Positions 29,657-38,108 are shown, numbered from the stretch's first letter. The stretch is 64,000 bases of DNA from Cytobacillus firmus (GCF_023612095.1 NZ_CP086235.1:765001-829000); one strand, 5' to 3'. Notes: a model not told the origin generated them from the sequence alone. Numbers and translations: made by a program.

Positions 29657-30751
29657 ATGAGATTAGCAGCAACCAATACAATTGAGACTGGCAGTGTTTT
29701 GGCCAAAGCTATATATAATGACAAGGGTCAGGTCCTTTTGCATGAAGGTGTGGAGCTGGCTGATAAATTAATACATAAACTGCAGGAAATGGGTATTACC
29801 TATGTGTATATCAAAGATTTGCGCACTGAGGATATCCAATATAGGGACCCTCTGACTCCTAAAATGCGCAAGCAGGCTATTAAAACCATAGAAACCGTTC
29901 TGAAGGAAGTAGAAGCAAATAAAGAGTTGTCCGCCTCACTGGTAATTGAGAATGCCTCAAAGCGTCTCTCAGGGCTGATACGTCAGCTGATCAGTGAAAT
30001 AAGGGGAAATAAAGAGCTTCTTACGATTCTGTCAGATGTTTATACATATGATCACTATATTTTCACACACTCCCTGAATGTGACTCTTTATTCACTGGCA
30101 ATCGGAATGAAGCGTCAGCTCCTGCCAAAGGAACTGGAAATTCTGGGGCTTGGTGCTATTCTTCATGATGTAGGAAAGATGAAGGTGCCTGCAGATATTC
30201 TTTTGAAACCGGGTAAATTGACAGCAGAAGAATTTGAATCAATTAAGAAGCATCCGGAAGATGGATTTAATATATTAAGAAAAGTAGAGACGATTCCTCT
30301 CCTTGTTGCGCATTGTGCCTTTCAGCATCATGAGAGATTAAATGGTTCAGGCTATCCGCGCGGCCTCCAGGGGAGCGAGATTCATGATTTCGGCAAAATA
30401 ATTGCGATTGCGGATGTATTTGATGCAGTAACATCCAACCGCATTTACAGGCAGGCCATGCTCCCTCACGAAGGGTTGGAAGTTCTGTATGCAGGGGCCG
30501 GGAAATTATTTGATAAGAAAGTCATTGAAGTTTTCCGAAAAGCAGTAGCCGTGTATCCAGTTGGTGTTACGGTCGAGCTGAATGATGGAAGAAAAGGTGT
30601 TGTGTGCCGGCAGAACGCGGGTCTCAGCGACAGGCCTGTCATTCGGATACTTGAAGAAAAGGGCAGGTATGTGGAGCCCTATGAAGCAGATTTAGGGCTT
30701 GAATTGAATGCTGTTATTACAGGCTGCGATACGACTTTAGTACAGCAATAA
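29657..30751 (+). CDS. HD-GYP domain protein (putative cyclic-di-GMP phosphodiesterase)
   Basis: 364 residues. An N-terminal DUF3391-like/sensory segment (to about 110) precedes an HD-GYP domain with first His in FTHSLNVTLYS, HD in ILHDVGKMKVP, and HHERLNGSGYPRGL carrying the GYP signature. Metal-binding His/Asp residues appear intact, so hydrolysis of c-di-GMP is plausible but unproven. A C-terminal beta-rich tail of about 70 residues follows. No membrane segment. RBS GGGAG before the ATG. No counterpart exists in this position in B. subtilis. Confidence 0.85.
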   Translation: MRLAATNTIETGSVLAKAIYNDKGQVLLHEGVELADKLIHKLQEMGITYVYIKDLRTEDIQYRDPLTPKMRKQAIKTIETVLKEVEANKELSASLVIENASKRLSGLIRQLISEIRGNKELLTILSDVYTYDHYIFTHSLNVTLYSLAIGMKRQLLPKELEILGLGAILHDVGKMKVPADILLKPGKLTAEEFESIKKHPEDGFNILRKVETIPLLVAHCAFQHHERLNGSGYPRGLQGSEIHDFGKIIAIADVFDAVTSNRIYRQAMLPHEGLEVLYAGAGKLFDKKVIEVFRKAVAVYPVGVTVELNDGRKGVVCRQNAGLSDRPVIRILEEKGRYVEPYEADLGLELNAVITGCDTTLVQQ

Positions 30752-30813
30752 AGTTTCTATCCCCCGCTGATTATTAAAGTGGAGTCTTACTGCCCGTAAG
30801 ACTGCGATAAACT
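30752..30813 (-). repeat. Shortened copy of intergenic repeat family B
   Basis: On the minus strand this reads TTATCGCAGTCTTACGGGCA, then AGTAAGACTCCACTT, then AATCAGCGGGGGAT. These are the outer parts of the 150-bp element seen at 40961 and 53918, with the middle deleted. It starts directly after the HD-GYP stop codon. Confidence 0.6.
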
Positions 30814-30836
30814 ATTTTGGATTTTTGAGCCTAGTT

Positions 30837-30874
30837 CCCCCCTTTACAGCATACATATAGCTTGTAAAGGGGGG
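30837..30874 (+). promoter_or_regulatory. 12-bp hairpin covering the yunB ribosome site; sigma-E-like -10 in loop
   Basis: CCCCCCTTTACA (30837-30848) pairs perfectly with TGTAAAGGGGGG (30863-30874). The right arm is the yunB Shine-Dalgarno. The loop holds CATACATA (30850-30857), close to the sigma-E -10 CATACAnT; no good -35 was seen. Confidence 0.5.
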
Positions 30875-30881
30875 ATTTGTT

Positions 30882-31628
30882 TTGGCAAAATTTCGCGGCC
30901 GGCTGCCCCGGAAAGGACCTCTTCCATTTCGTTATGTATTTCTTTTGACCTTTGTATTTTTCGTTATCTCAACAGCTGCCGGCCTCTGGATTATCAACGA
31001 AGGGCTTAAACCGACACTCATGAGCTATGCCGATTCACAGACAAGGAAAATCGCATCATTGGTGATAAACAATGCGATTAATAAAAAAATTACCAATGTG
31101 ATGGATCTGGAAGATATGTTTGAAGCGAGCGAGAGCGGTGTTGTCAGCATAAACGTGGAAAAGCTGAACAGAGTCAAAGCGGAAGTAACCGAACTGGTTC
31201 AGGATAATATTAAAAAAGCGGAAAAGGGCGATTTGGATGCGTTGGAGTCCTTTACAGACGTGGAAATCAATACGGAGGAAATGCAGCACTCAAATGGAAT
31301 TGTCTATTATGTGCCGCTTGGCCAGGCAACCAATAATGCCCTCCTCGGTAACTTGGGTCCCCGAATACCGGTGAAGTTTAATGCAGTCGGTTCTGTTACC
31401 TCCAATTTTATAACTGAAACAAAGGACCACGGCATAAATAATGTGGAAGTGAAGGTTCTGGTCCGCCTGGACGTACAGGTTCAAATTATCATTCCTTTTG
31501 CCACTAAAATTATCACAGTACAGGAGGATGTGCTGGCAGCTTATGGCATTTACCCGGGAAAGGTCCCGCAATTTTACAATGGCGGAGGGGGCACCTCGCC
31601 ATCAATCGAAATACCGGCCGGCCAATAA
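30882..31628 (+). CDS. yunB: Sporulation protein YunB
   Basis: A 248-residue protein with one N-terminal membrane anchor (residues about 17-38, FRYVFLLTFVFFVISTAAGL) and an extracytoplasmic domain (SVTSNFITETKDHGINNVEVKV). In B. subtilis YunB is made in the mother cell under sigma-E and is needed for efficient sporulation. TTG start at 30882, seven bases after a G6 ribosome site held in a hairpin. Length is close to the B. subtilis protein. Confidence 0.88.
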   Translation: MAKFRGRLPRKGPLPFRYVFLLTFVFFVISTAAGLWIINEGLKPTLMSYADSQTRKIASLVINNAINKKITNVMDLEDMFEASESGVVSINVEKLNRVKAEVTELVQDNIKKAEKGDLDALESFTDVEINTEEMQHSNGIVYYVPLGQATNNALLGNLGPRIPVKFNAVGSVTSNFITETKDHGINNVEVKVLVRLDVQVQIIIPFATKIITVQEDVLAAYGIYPGKVPQFYNGGGGTSPSIEIPAGQ

Positions 31629-31632
31629 CGCT

Positions 31633-31661
31633 TGCTAATAGCTTAGTATTTTGATAAAATT
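31633..31661 (+). promoter_or_regulatory. Promoter of the lysine riboswitch transcript
   Basis: TTGCTA at 31633-31638 and TAAAAT at 31656-31661, 17-bp spacer, directly before the L-box. Confidence 0.5.
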
Positions 31662-31684
31662 CTACTATAATTTCATAAAAACCT

Positions 31685-31963
31685 TATCATATCCGATGGG
31701 GTAGAGGTGCAGGATTCAAAAGTACGCTGTGTGAGGATGACAACGACGACCGCAGCCGAAAGGGAATGTTGCCGAAGCATGATTAGTGAGTCAGAACTAT
31801 TTTTGCTGGGGTTACTTCGAAAAGGAGTAACACTGTCATTATGGGGGAAAGTATGAATATACTTTTTGAAAGCCTTCATAATGGGGAGCTACAGATCGTG
31901 ATGGAGAAACTAATTACTTCAAAAGAGTAATGATAGATTTTTCTCTATCGTTACTCTTTTTTT
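31685..31963 (+). ncRNA. Lysine riboswitch (L-box) with terminator
   Basis: Conserved blocks in the correct order and spacing: GGTAGAGGTGC (31700), GCCGAAG (31771), GCTGGGG (31805), CTGTCATT (31833) and GGGGAGCTA (31883). A terminator follows at 31922-31963, where AAAGAGTAATGATAGA pairs with its near-complement before a run of seven T. The aptamer edges are approximate. It controls the transporter gene at 32151. Confidence 0.92.
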
Positions 31964-31994
31964 ATTTGGTTTTTGTCATCATCCTTGTTGTTCC

Positions 31995-32115
31995 CCCTAC
32001 GAAAAGCGGAAGGCGCCCGCTTATCGGCGACAAGCATAAGACGAGCCGGCATGAAGGTTGTTCTTTAACCTTCTTGTCGGATTGGCTTAGACCCGAGAGC
32101 CGATGGCGCCTGTAG
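31995..32115 (-). repeat. Intergenic repeat, family C, short inverted copy
   Basis: On the minus strand it begins TCCAGCTACAGGCGCC and ends GCGCCTTCCGCTTTTC, the end motifs of the 6026-6330 element. It lies between the riboswitch terminator and the transporter's ribosome site, within the 5' untranslated region. Confidence 0.65.
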
Positions 32116-32150
32116 CTGGACACCATTCAAATTTCAGAGGAGGACAAGAA

Positions 32151-33728
32151 ATGACTAACACGATTTTCTCCCTGCTGCCGCCTTTGGTAGCAATCGCTAT
32201 GGTTATCCTGACCAGGCGCGTATTGCTGTCACTGGGAGTGGGGATAGTTACAGCCGCGCTATTGCTGGCTGAATTCAGCATCACAGAAACTTTCAGCATC
32301 ATTTGGGATGCTGTAAAGGGAATTTTTGTTTCAGACGGAGAGCTGAACACCTGGAATGTATATATTATTCTATTCTTGCTTGTATTAGGAGTTATTACTG
32401 CATTTATATCTATCTCAGGCGGAAGCCGCGCTTTTGGAGAATGGGCGATGAAGCGGGTCAAAACCCGTGCAGGCGCACAGATTGTCGGAGCTGTTTTAGG
32501 TATTATCATTTTCATTGACGACTATTTCAATGCTCTGGCAGTCGGTCAGATTTCACGTCCCATTACAGACCGCCAGCGCGTATCCCGTGCAAAGCTGGCG
32601 TACCTGATTGATTCGACTTCAGCACCTGTTTGTGTGGTTTCACCGGTTTCCAGCTGGGGAGCATACATTATTGCGCTGATCGGGACAATCCTTGCTGCAC
32701 ATAATGTTACCGAGTATTCAGCTTTCTCGGCATTTATTCAAATGATTCCCATGAACCTTTATGTATGGGCTACTCTTGCTATTGTATTTATCGTGGCGTT
32801 AAGAGGCATAGAGATTGGGCCAATGAAAGTACATGAGAAGCGGGCAGTTGAAGAGGGGCTTGTAATGGATCCAGAGAAGCCTGCACCTGGTGAATTGAAG
32901 GACGACCTTCCAACAAGTTCAAAAGGATCTGTCGGCGATCTTGTCTGGCCAATCATTGCTCTTGTCATTGGTACAGTGGGCTCAATGTTTTGGACGGGTT
33001 TACAGGCGGTTGAAGGAAATGCGACTGTATTACAAATATTTGAGAACACGGATGTCTCTAAATCCCTAATCCTTGGTGGCCTCGTGGGTCTATTGGTTTC
33101 GTTAGGTTTATTCTTCCGTCAGGCGTTCTCCTTGAAGGGCGTTAACCCGAATGTTTTTGGGAAAGGAGTATGGGAAGGCATTAAATCCATGCTTCCAGCT
33201 GTTTATATCTTGCTGTTTGCCTGGGCGATTGTTGATTTAATCGGCCGTCTGGAAACTGGAAAGTATTTAGCCGGTCTTGTGGAAAGCTCAAATATGAGCA
33301 CATCATGGCTTCCGTTTTTACTTTTCGTCATAGCGGGAATTATGGCATTCAGCACCGGAACTTCATGGGGATCTTTCGGCATCCTGCTTCCGATTGCTGG
33401 AGACATTGCCGCTGCAACAGATATTTCTCTTTTATTGCCGGCTATGTCTGCTGTCCTTGCCGGCGCCGTATTCGGCGACCATTGCTCACCGATTTCAGAT
33501 ACAACGATTCTTTCCTCAACAGGGGCAGGCTGTAACCATATGGACCATGTAATGACTCAGCTTCCATATGCCTTGATTTCAGCGGGAATCGCTGCTGTGG
33601 GTTATCTGGTCATCGGATTTATTGGCAGCACTGTTATCGCATTACTTACAGTGGCTGTTCTTGTAGCGGCATTTGCTTTCCTTGGCCGCGGTAAAAAAGA
33701 AGCCTGGCAGGAAAACAGGGCAAGTTAA
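32151..33728 (+). CDS. lysW: NhaC-family Na+/H+ antiporter-like transporter, probable lysine transporter LysW
   Basis: A 525-residue membrane protein with about twelve helices and NhaC-family motifs: IFIDDYFNALAVG, then STSAPVCVVSPVSSWGAY, and FGDHCSPISDTTILSSTGAGCNHMDHV. ATG at 32151 follows GAGGAGG; a longer frame from 32103 lies in the repeat. The family includes amine and amino acid antiporters, and lysine-riboswitch-controlled members have been predicted to import lysine (LysW). Here the L-box upstream supports that substrate; Na+ coupling is inferred. Confidence 0.85.
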   Translation: MTNTIFSLLPPLVAIAMVILTRRVLLSLGVGIVTAALLLAEFSITETFSIIWDAVKGIFVSDGELNTWNVYIILFLLVLGVITAFISISGGSRAFGEWAMKRVKTRAGAQIVGAVLGIIIFIDDYFNALAVGQISRPITDRQRVSRAKLAYLIDSTSAPVCVVSPVSSWGAYIIALIGTILAAHNVTEYSAFSAFIQMIPMNLYVWATLAIVFIVALRGIEIGPMKVHEKRAVEEGLVMDPEKPAPGELKDDLPTSSKGSVGDLVWPIIALVIGTVGSMFWTGLQAVEGNATVLQIFENTDVSKSLILGGLVGLLVSLGLFFRQAFSLKGVNPNVFGKGVWEGIKSMLPAVYILLFAWAIVDLIGRLETGKYLAGLVESSNMSTSWLPFLLFVIAGIMAFSTGTSWGSFGILLPIAGDIAAATDISLLLPAMSAVLAGAVFGDHCSPISDTTILSSTGAGCNHMDHVMTQLPYALISAGIAAVGYLVIGFIGSTVIALLTVAVLVAAFAFLGRGKKEAWQENRAS

Positions 33729-33737
33729 AAACTTTAG

Positions 33738-33772
33738 AAAAAGGCTTTCTCTTTGAGAGAAGGCCTTTTTTT
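33738..33772 (+). terminator. Terminator after lysW
   Basis: AAAAGGCTTTCTC pairs with GAGAGAAGGCCTTTT and ends in seven T. Confidence 0.82.
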
Positions 33773-33786
33773 GATGCTGTCCAACA

Positions 33787-33827
33787 TAAAATAAAAGGTT
33801 CCCCTGGAGGGAACCCTTTTATTTTAT
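33787..33827. terminator. Bidirectional terminator between lysW and the YsnF-like gene
   Basis: AAAATAAAAGGTTCCC pairs with GGGAACCCTTTTATTTT. It overlaps the stop codon of the minus-strand stress gene and serves mainly that gene. Confidence 0.75.
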
Positions 33828-34690
33828 AGGTTATTATTTTTTCTATTTAAGTCTTCATCTTCTGTAATGTGTTCATGCCCACCCTCAAAATGCACTTCTT
33901 CTTTCTTGAGATTTTCCTTGACCTGCTGTGTTTCCTGAACTTCCCGTTTGCCTACGACAATCTCTTCGGTGACCACGGGCTTTTTGGAGACTTCCACACG
34001 CTCTTCTGTAATAGGAATCCTGATTGTTTCATCGTCCGATATTGGTGAGACGCCGGCGCCATCCGGATCATCCACTTTTCTTCTTTCTACATATACTTCT
34101 TCATGCTCGACAGGTACATTTATTGTTTTTTGTTCTTCTACTACGTCCTTTTGGATTTCAACTTCTCCGGCTTGTACACGTTCCTTCGACACGTCGAGCT
34201 GTTCTTCCCGCAGTTTTAATGATTGCTCATCATCTGCTGCTGAACTTCTTAGCTCATCATATCCGCCGGTGTAAGTGCTGTGCTCTTTGGCTTCAGCAGT
34301 TCCTGCATTGGCAAAGCCAGTTGAAGTATCAATTCTTTCACTGTATAAAATGATTTTCCCCTCGTTCACATACGTTTCATACTTGCGGGCATCATCATCT
34401 GACATGCCCAGTTCTCTGAACTTTTCACCTGCAGAGTTGCTGCTCATGCGGTCATCATCAAACCAGGATGCCAGACTGTTTAAGAAGCCTGCACTTTCAC
34501 TGCTGTCTCTATTCTTAGTCTCGAAGGTTTCTGTATGAACACCGGTTTTATCTTCAAGAGATGTATCCAGATGTTCTGACTGCGCAATGATCGAAAGCTC
34601 CTGAACAGGGTATCCCTCATTTTGCAGTTCTTGAACGGCATTTACCGCTTCCCTTTGTGAATTATAAACTCCGATAATATTGGTATCCAT
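33824..34690 (-). CDS. YsnF/AvaK-like general stress protein (DUF2382)
   Basis: 288 residues in two domains: an N-terminal 17M/YflT-like fold (MDTNIIGVYNSQREAVNAVQ to about residue 100) and a C-terminal DUF2382 repeat region, highly charged, with motifs LREEQLDVSKERVQAGEVEI and RIPITEERVEVSKKPVV. Expected to be cytoplasmic or cell-surface associated; biochemical role unknown. ATG at 34690 after AAGGAGG; the longer frame to 34744 has no site. A sigma-B-like promoter lies upstream, matching the stress regulation of relatives. Confidence 0.82.
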   Translation of the reverse strand: MDTNIIGVYNSQREAVNAVQELQNEGYPVQELSIIAQSEHLDTSLEDKTGVHTETFETKNRDSSESAGFLNSLASWFDDDRMSSNSAGEKFRELGMSDDDARKYETYVNEGKIILYSERIDTSTGFANAGTAEAKEHSTYTGGYDELRSSAADDEQSLKLREEQLDVSKERVQAGEVEIQKDVVEEQKTINVPVEHEEVYVERRKVDDPDGAGVSPISDDETIRIPITEERVEVSKKPVVTEEIVVGKREVQETQQVKENLKKEEVHFEGGHEHITEDEDLNRKNNNL

Positions 34691-34751
34691 TTGTAAAAAC
34701 CTCCTTATGATTTTCATTCTATATTTGGAAATTTTTAAGCACATTGGTTAT

Positions 34752-34776
34752 ATTCCCGAGGCCACCGAGACCAAAC
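34752..34776 (-). promoter_or_regulatory. Sigma-B-like promoter
   Basis: On the minus strand GTTTGG (34776-34771), a 13-bp spacer and GGGAAT (34757-34752), compared with the sigma-B consensus GTTTAA-N12-15-GGGTAT. It lies about 60 bp before the stress gene start. Confidence 0.55.
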
Positions 34777-34862
34777 GAGGTTAATTTTGGCATCCATGGT
34801 TGTGTATTTAGAATTATCTGAATAAAATGCGAAAGTTTTTAAGTTTAAGGAATAAATTTTAC

Positions 34863-34873
34863 AAAGGAGGTGA
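34863..34873 (+). other. Orphan perfect Shine-Dalgarno sequence
   Basis: AAAGGAGGTGA is a full anti-16S match with no gene at normal spacing. The nearest frames are a TTG at 34887 (19 codons, to 34946) and a GTG within the site (12 codons). The remainder of the 34691-35151 gap holds only the two promoters listed. Confidence 0.4.
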
Positions 34874-35034
34874 GGACAGGAATAACTTGGTCAGTTTTGT
34901 TAAGATAACTCCTGAACGGGTGGAATCCAAATGGAAATTAAAATAGGAATATATTAATTTTCTTAGACGCTTTACTCTGGTATTGTGCTAAAACTAATTA
35001 TTTCGAAAAATATTACTATTAGGAAAATAATGTT

Positions 35035-35063
35035 TTGACAGAATATCAAAAACTAGCTATACT
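35035..35063 (+). promoter_or_regulatory. Sigma-A promoter of the NSS transporter operon
   Basis: TTGACA at 35035-35040, 17-bp spacer, TATACT at 35058-35063; the 5' leader is about 80 bases. Confidence 0.7.
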
Positions 35064-35151
35064 AGGCTTAGTTAGATTTAATTATCTGAAAATATAAAAA
35101 GTTCCCATTGTTCTTTTTAATTGGGGATATCTACAGGGGGTAGGATTTACT

Positions 35152-36669
35152 ATGGATAATCGTCCGCAGTGGGGATCCAGAGCTGGGTTTATTATGGCAG
35201 CTGTGGGTTCTGCAATTGGTCTAGGAAACATATGGCGTTTCCCGGCAGTTGCTTATGAAAATGGAGGGGGAGCATTCTTTTTTCCATATTTGTTTGCCTT
35301 GCTGACAGCAGGTATACCGCTTTTGATTATGGAATTTACAATTGGCCATAAGTACCGCGGATCAGCACCATTGTCTTACGCAAGATTAAGTAAAAAATAC
35401 GAATGGCTGGGCTGGTGGCAGGTCGCCATTTCATTTGTCATTTCAACATATTATGCAGTTATCATCGCATGGGCAATGTCATTCGCAGGCTTCTCGTTTA
35501 ATCTTAAATGGGGAGACGATCCAAACGGATTCCTATTTGGAGAATATTTAAAGCTTGCAGAAACACCAGGAGATGTAGGCGGAATTGTACCGGGAGTCTT
35601 CATACCGTTAGTTATTGTCTGGGCTGTGACACTTGGAATCCTGTTCAAGGGAATTAAAAAAGGTATCGAAATCGCGAACAAAATCTTTATTCCAGTTCTT
35701 GTAGTTTTATTCTTAATTATCGTTGTTCGCGCATTGACTCTTGATGGAGCTATTGCTGGTTTGGATGCTTTCTTTAAGCCAAACTGGGAAATGATAGCGG
35801 ACCCTAAAGTCTGGGTAGCGGCCTACGGCCAGATCTTCTTTAGCTTATCAATTGGATTTGCCATCATGGTAACCTACTCAAGCTACCTTCCAAAGAAAAC
35901 GGATTTGACAAACAGTGCTTTCATTACCGGCTTTGCAAACTCCGGTTTTGAACTTCTTGCTGGTATCGGTGTTTTTGCTGCACTTGGATTCATGGCTGCA
36001 CAGCAGGGTGTAGGCATTAATGAGGTTGTATCATCAGGTGTAGGATTGGCATTCGTTGTATTCCCGCAGATCATTAACGAATTCCCTGCTTTAAATGGCT
36101 TATTCGGTTCTTTCTTCTTTATCTGTTTAACTCTGGCCGGTTTAACATCGTTAATCTCAATTGTTGAAACGTTTGTTGCCGGAGTACAGGATAAGTTTAA
36201 TGTTTCACGTAACAAAGCTGTTCTTGTAGGCGGTGGTTTATCTGCTGTTATTTCCATCCTCTTTGCGACTCAGGGCGGTCTATACTTCCTGGATGCAGCG
36301 GACTACTTCATCAACCAATTTGGTGTTGCGCTAGCAGGACTGGTACAGGTAGTTATTGTAGGATGGGTGCTTAAAGAGCTCAAGAATCTTCAGAATCATG
36401 CAGATGCTGTATCTGATATTAGACTGGGTTCCTGGTGGAAGATATGCTTGACAGCTATTACACCAATCGTGCTTGGCTATATGATGATTCAAAACATTAT
36501 TACAAATATTAAAGAGAATTATGAAGGGTACCCTACCAGCTTCCTTCTTTATTCCGGCTGGGGAGTAGCAATAGGAGCCATTATCTTAGGATTTGTGTTT
36601 ATGGCTATTAAAAAGAATGATACACAGTCTAAGCTTAGAATACCAGCTGATAAGGAGGTATCTCAATAA
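35152..36669 (+). CDS. Neurotransmitter:sodium symporter (NSS) family amino acid transporter, large subunit
   Basis: A 505-residue, eleven- to twelve-helix Na+-coupled transporter. The NSS signature is at the N-terminus (RAGFIMAAVGSAIGLGNIWRFP) with the Na+-binding unwound helix 1; a second conserved stretch is ISIVETFVAGVQDKFNVSRN. RBS GGGGGTAGG. It overlaps by one base a 35-residue membrane protein of MetS type, so it is probably the MetP partner of a two-part methionine/alanine importer. Substrate is inferred from that pairing. Confidence 0.88.
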   Translation: MDNRPQWGSRAGFIMAAVGSAIGLGNIWRFPAVAYENGGGAFFFPYLFALLTAGIPLLIMEFTIGHKYRGSAPLSYARLSKKYEWLGWWQVAISFVISTYYAVIIAWAMSFAGFSFNLKWGDDPNGFLFGEYLKLAETPGDVGGIVPGVFIPLVIVWAVTLGILFKGIKKGIEIANKIFIPVLVVLFLIIVVRALTLDGAIAGLDAFFKPNWEMIADPKVWVAAYGQIFFSLSIGFAIMVTYSSYLPKKTDLTNSAFITGFANSGFELLAGIGVFAALGFMAAQQGVGINEVVSSGVGLAFVVFPQIINEFPALNGLFGSFFFICLTLAGLTSLISIVETFVAGVQDKFNVSRNKAVLVGGGLSAVISILFATQGGLYFLDAADYFINQFGVALAGLVQVVIVGWVLKELKNLQNHADAVSDIRLGSWWKICLTAITPIVLGYMMIQNIITNIKENYEGYPTSFLLYSGWGVAIGAIILGFVFMAIKKNDTQSKLRIPADKEVSQ

Positions 36670-36776
36670 TGTCTGGAAGTGCAATTACAATGATGGTGGT
36701 TGGGATGCTCATTATCTGGGGCGGCCTTGCAGCAAGTATCATAAATGCTGTGTCCAAAGCAAAAAAAGCTAAATAA
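36669..36776 (+). CDS. MetS-type small subunit of the NSS transporter
   Basis: A 35-residue single-helix membrane protein (MSGSAITMMVVGMLIIWGGL, then a Lys-rich tail). ATG at 36669 overlaps the transporter stop (TAATG), with AAGGAGG inside that gene. It matches the small-subunit family known from MetPS of Corynebacterium, where both parts are needed for transport. Too short for usual gene calling. Confidence 0.82.
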   Translation: MSGSAITMMVVGMLIIWGGLAASIINAVSKAKKAK

Positions 36777-36782
36777 CTTATG

Positions 36783-36820
36783 AAGGACTGCCTGGCTAAT
36801 GGGCAGTCCTTTATTTATTT
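36783..36820. terminator. Terminator between the NSS operon and lytH
   Basis: AAGGACTGCC pairs with GGGCAGTCCTT, followed by TATTTATTTT. It extends to the lytH stop on the other strand. Confidence 0.8.
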
Positions 36821-37807
36821 TCTTCTGGCTTTTATCCTATCTTGTCTTTCCCATAATCTTAAGTGTGGATAGGGGTCGTAGGACCATTCAGTATAGCCGT
36901 TGTCTTTGTAGATGCCATAATGGAGATGTGGCGGGAATTTTCCCGATGTACCTGGAGGCCCATATCCCGAGCTTCCTACTCCGCCTATCATCATGCCGGG
37001 TTCAACGATTTGGCCGACTCTGAGCTCCTTGGCAAACCCGCTTAAGTGGGCGAAATAATGGTAATTGTTATTAATGTCACGGATGCCAATTCTCCATCCT
37101 CCATATTTGTTCCAGCCCTTCATTTCCACTATTCCATAGGAGGTAGCCCGGACAGGTACCCCGTAATCAGCAAAAATATCGGTTCCTTCATGAATCCGTC
37201 TGCCGCCCCAGCCCCTGGCGTCCCCCCAGGTATTTCTATAGCTGTAATTGCTCCTCAAGGGGACAGGGAAGGAGTGATCATCAAGATCAAGACGGCCGAA
37301 CTGCTTGTAAATTTGGGCTTTGCCGATAATAATGCCAACGGCTTTATCGCGCTTATAATAATTCCACAATCCAATTTTTAAATTATCATGGTCTGTACCA
37401 TAAGAGAGAAGGAAATTTGCAAAGGAATGAAGAACATCTTCATCACTTTTCAAGCTGGCTTTACCGTCCCCGTCCCCGTCAAATCCTATACCATTGAAAA
37501 ATTGAATGGATGTTGGGTTTTCATCAGCGGGATCCGGATTCAAAATCCCCGCCCATTCTTCAGGCTTAAAATAGATTCCTGTAATGCCTTCAGCCTTGGG
37601 AATATCCCTTCTGGACTGCCGGACATTCCTTTCATACTGATCAATTCCCGCAAGATAATACCACGGAATATTCGTAACAGCTTCAACTCTTTTATATAAG
37701 GACATTCTTTGTTTATATATATCAGCTGCATTTTCTTCGGCACTGACTGTACATAAGGAAATCAGAAAAAACGATAAGGCTGCAGCAGCGGTAAATATAA
37801 TCCGCAC
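36815..37807 (-). CDS. lytH: Sporulation L-Ala-D-Glu endopeptidase LytH (M23 family)
   Basis: A 330-residue secreted peptidase that in B. subtilis trims cortex peptidoglycan to single L-alanine side chains. Residues 1-22 form a signal peptide. A unique N-terminal region (KRVEAVTNIPWYYLAGIDQYERN) leads to an M23 domain with zinc ligands in IHEGTDIF and the HLHYG motif. GTG start at 37807 with GGGAGG six bases upstream; a longer frame to 37876 lacks a site. In Bacillus this is yunA, next to yunB and lipA. Confidence 0.9.
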   Translation of the reverse strand: MRIIFTAAAALSFFLISLCTVSAEENAADIYKQRMSLYKRVEAVTNIPWYYLAGIDQYERNVRQSRRDIPKAEGITGIYFKPEEWAGILNPDPADENPTSIQFFNGIGFDGDGDGKASLKSDEDVLHSFANFLLSYGTDHDNLKIGLWNYYKRDKAVGIIIGKAQIYKQFGRLDLDDHSFPVPLRSNYSYRNTWGDARGWGGRRIHEGTDIFADYGVPVRATSYGIVEMKGWNKYGGWRIGIRDINNNYHYFAHLSGFAKELRVGQIVEPGMMIGGVGSSGYGPPGTSGKFPPHLHYGIYKDNGYTEWSYDPYPHLRLWERQDRIKARRK

Positions 37808-38024
37808 GGAAATCCTCCCTTCTGTAATGGTCTGCTTATATAGTTTGTGATGAATGGATAATTTAATAAATATCAATTAATGGTAATACCAGAATCTTCG
37901 GCTTGTCCTCTTCAATTCATTATGATAAAGTGGCATCAGGTGAAGCCTAATCAGCTTAGTCGGAATTGTATGACTGGCTTTTTTAATGGGCAGAAAAGTA
38001 TAAATTTTGAAGCCAGAAAAACGG

Positions 38025-38108
38025 TCTAGCTCAAGCAGTGTAACCCCCTCGATGTTTCAGGAGTGGCGGATAAGGGCGCTTGCGCTTTTCTTTACGTCTA
38101 GCTTCAGT
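38025..38108 (+). repeat. Intergenic repeat, family C, degenerate short copy
   Basis: Begins GGTCTAGCTCAAGCAG, includes CCCCCTCGA and ends GGGCGCTTGCGCTTTTC, matching the ends of the 6026-6330 element with an internal deletion. It lies just upstream of the lipA ribosome site and has been counted as coding by the long frame starting at 38007. Confidence 0.55.
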
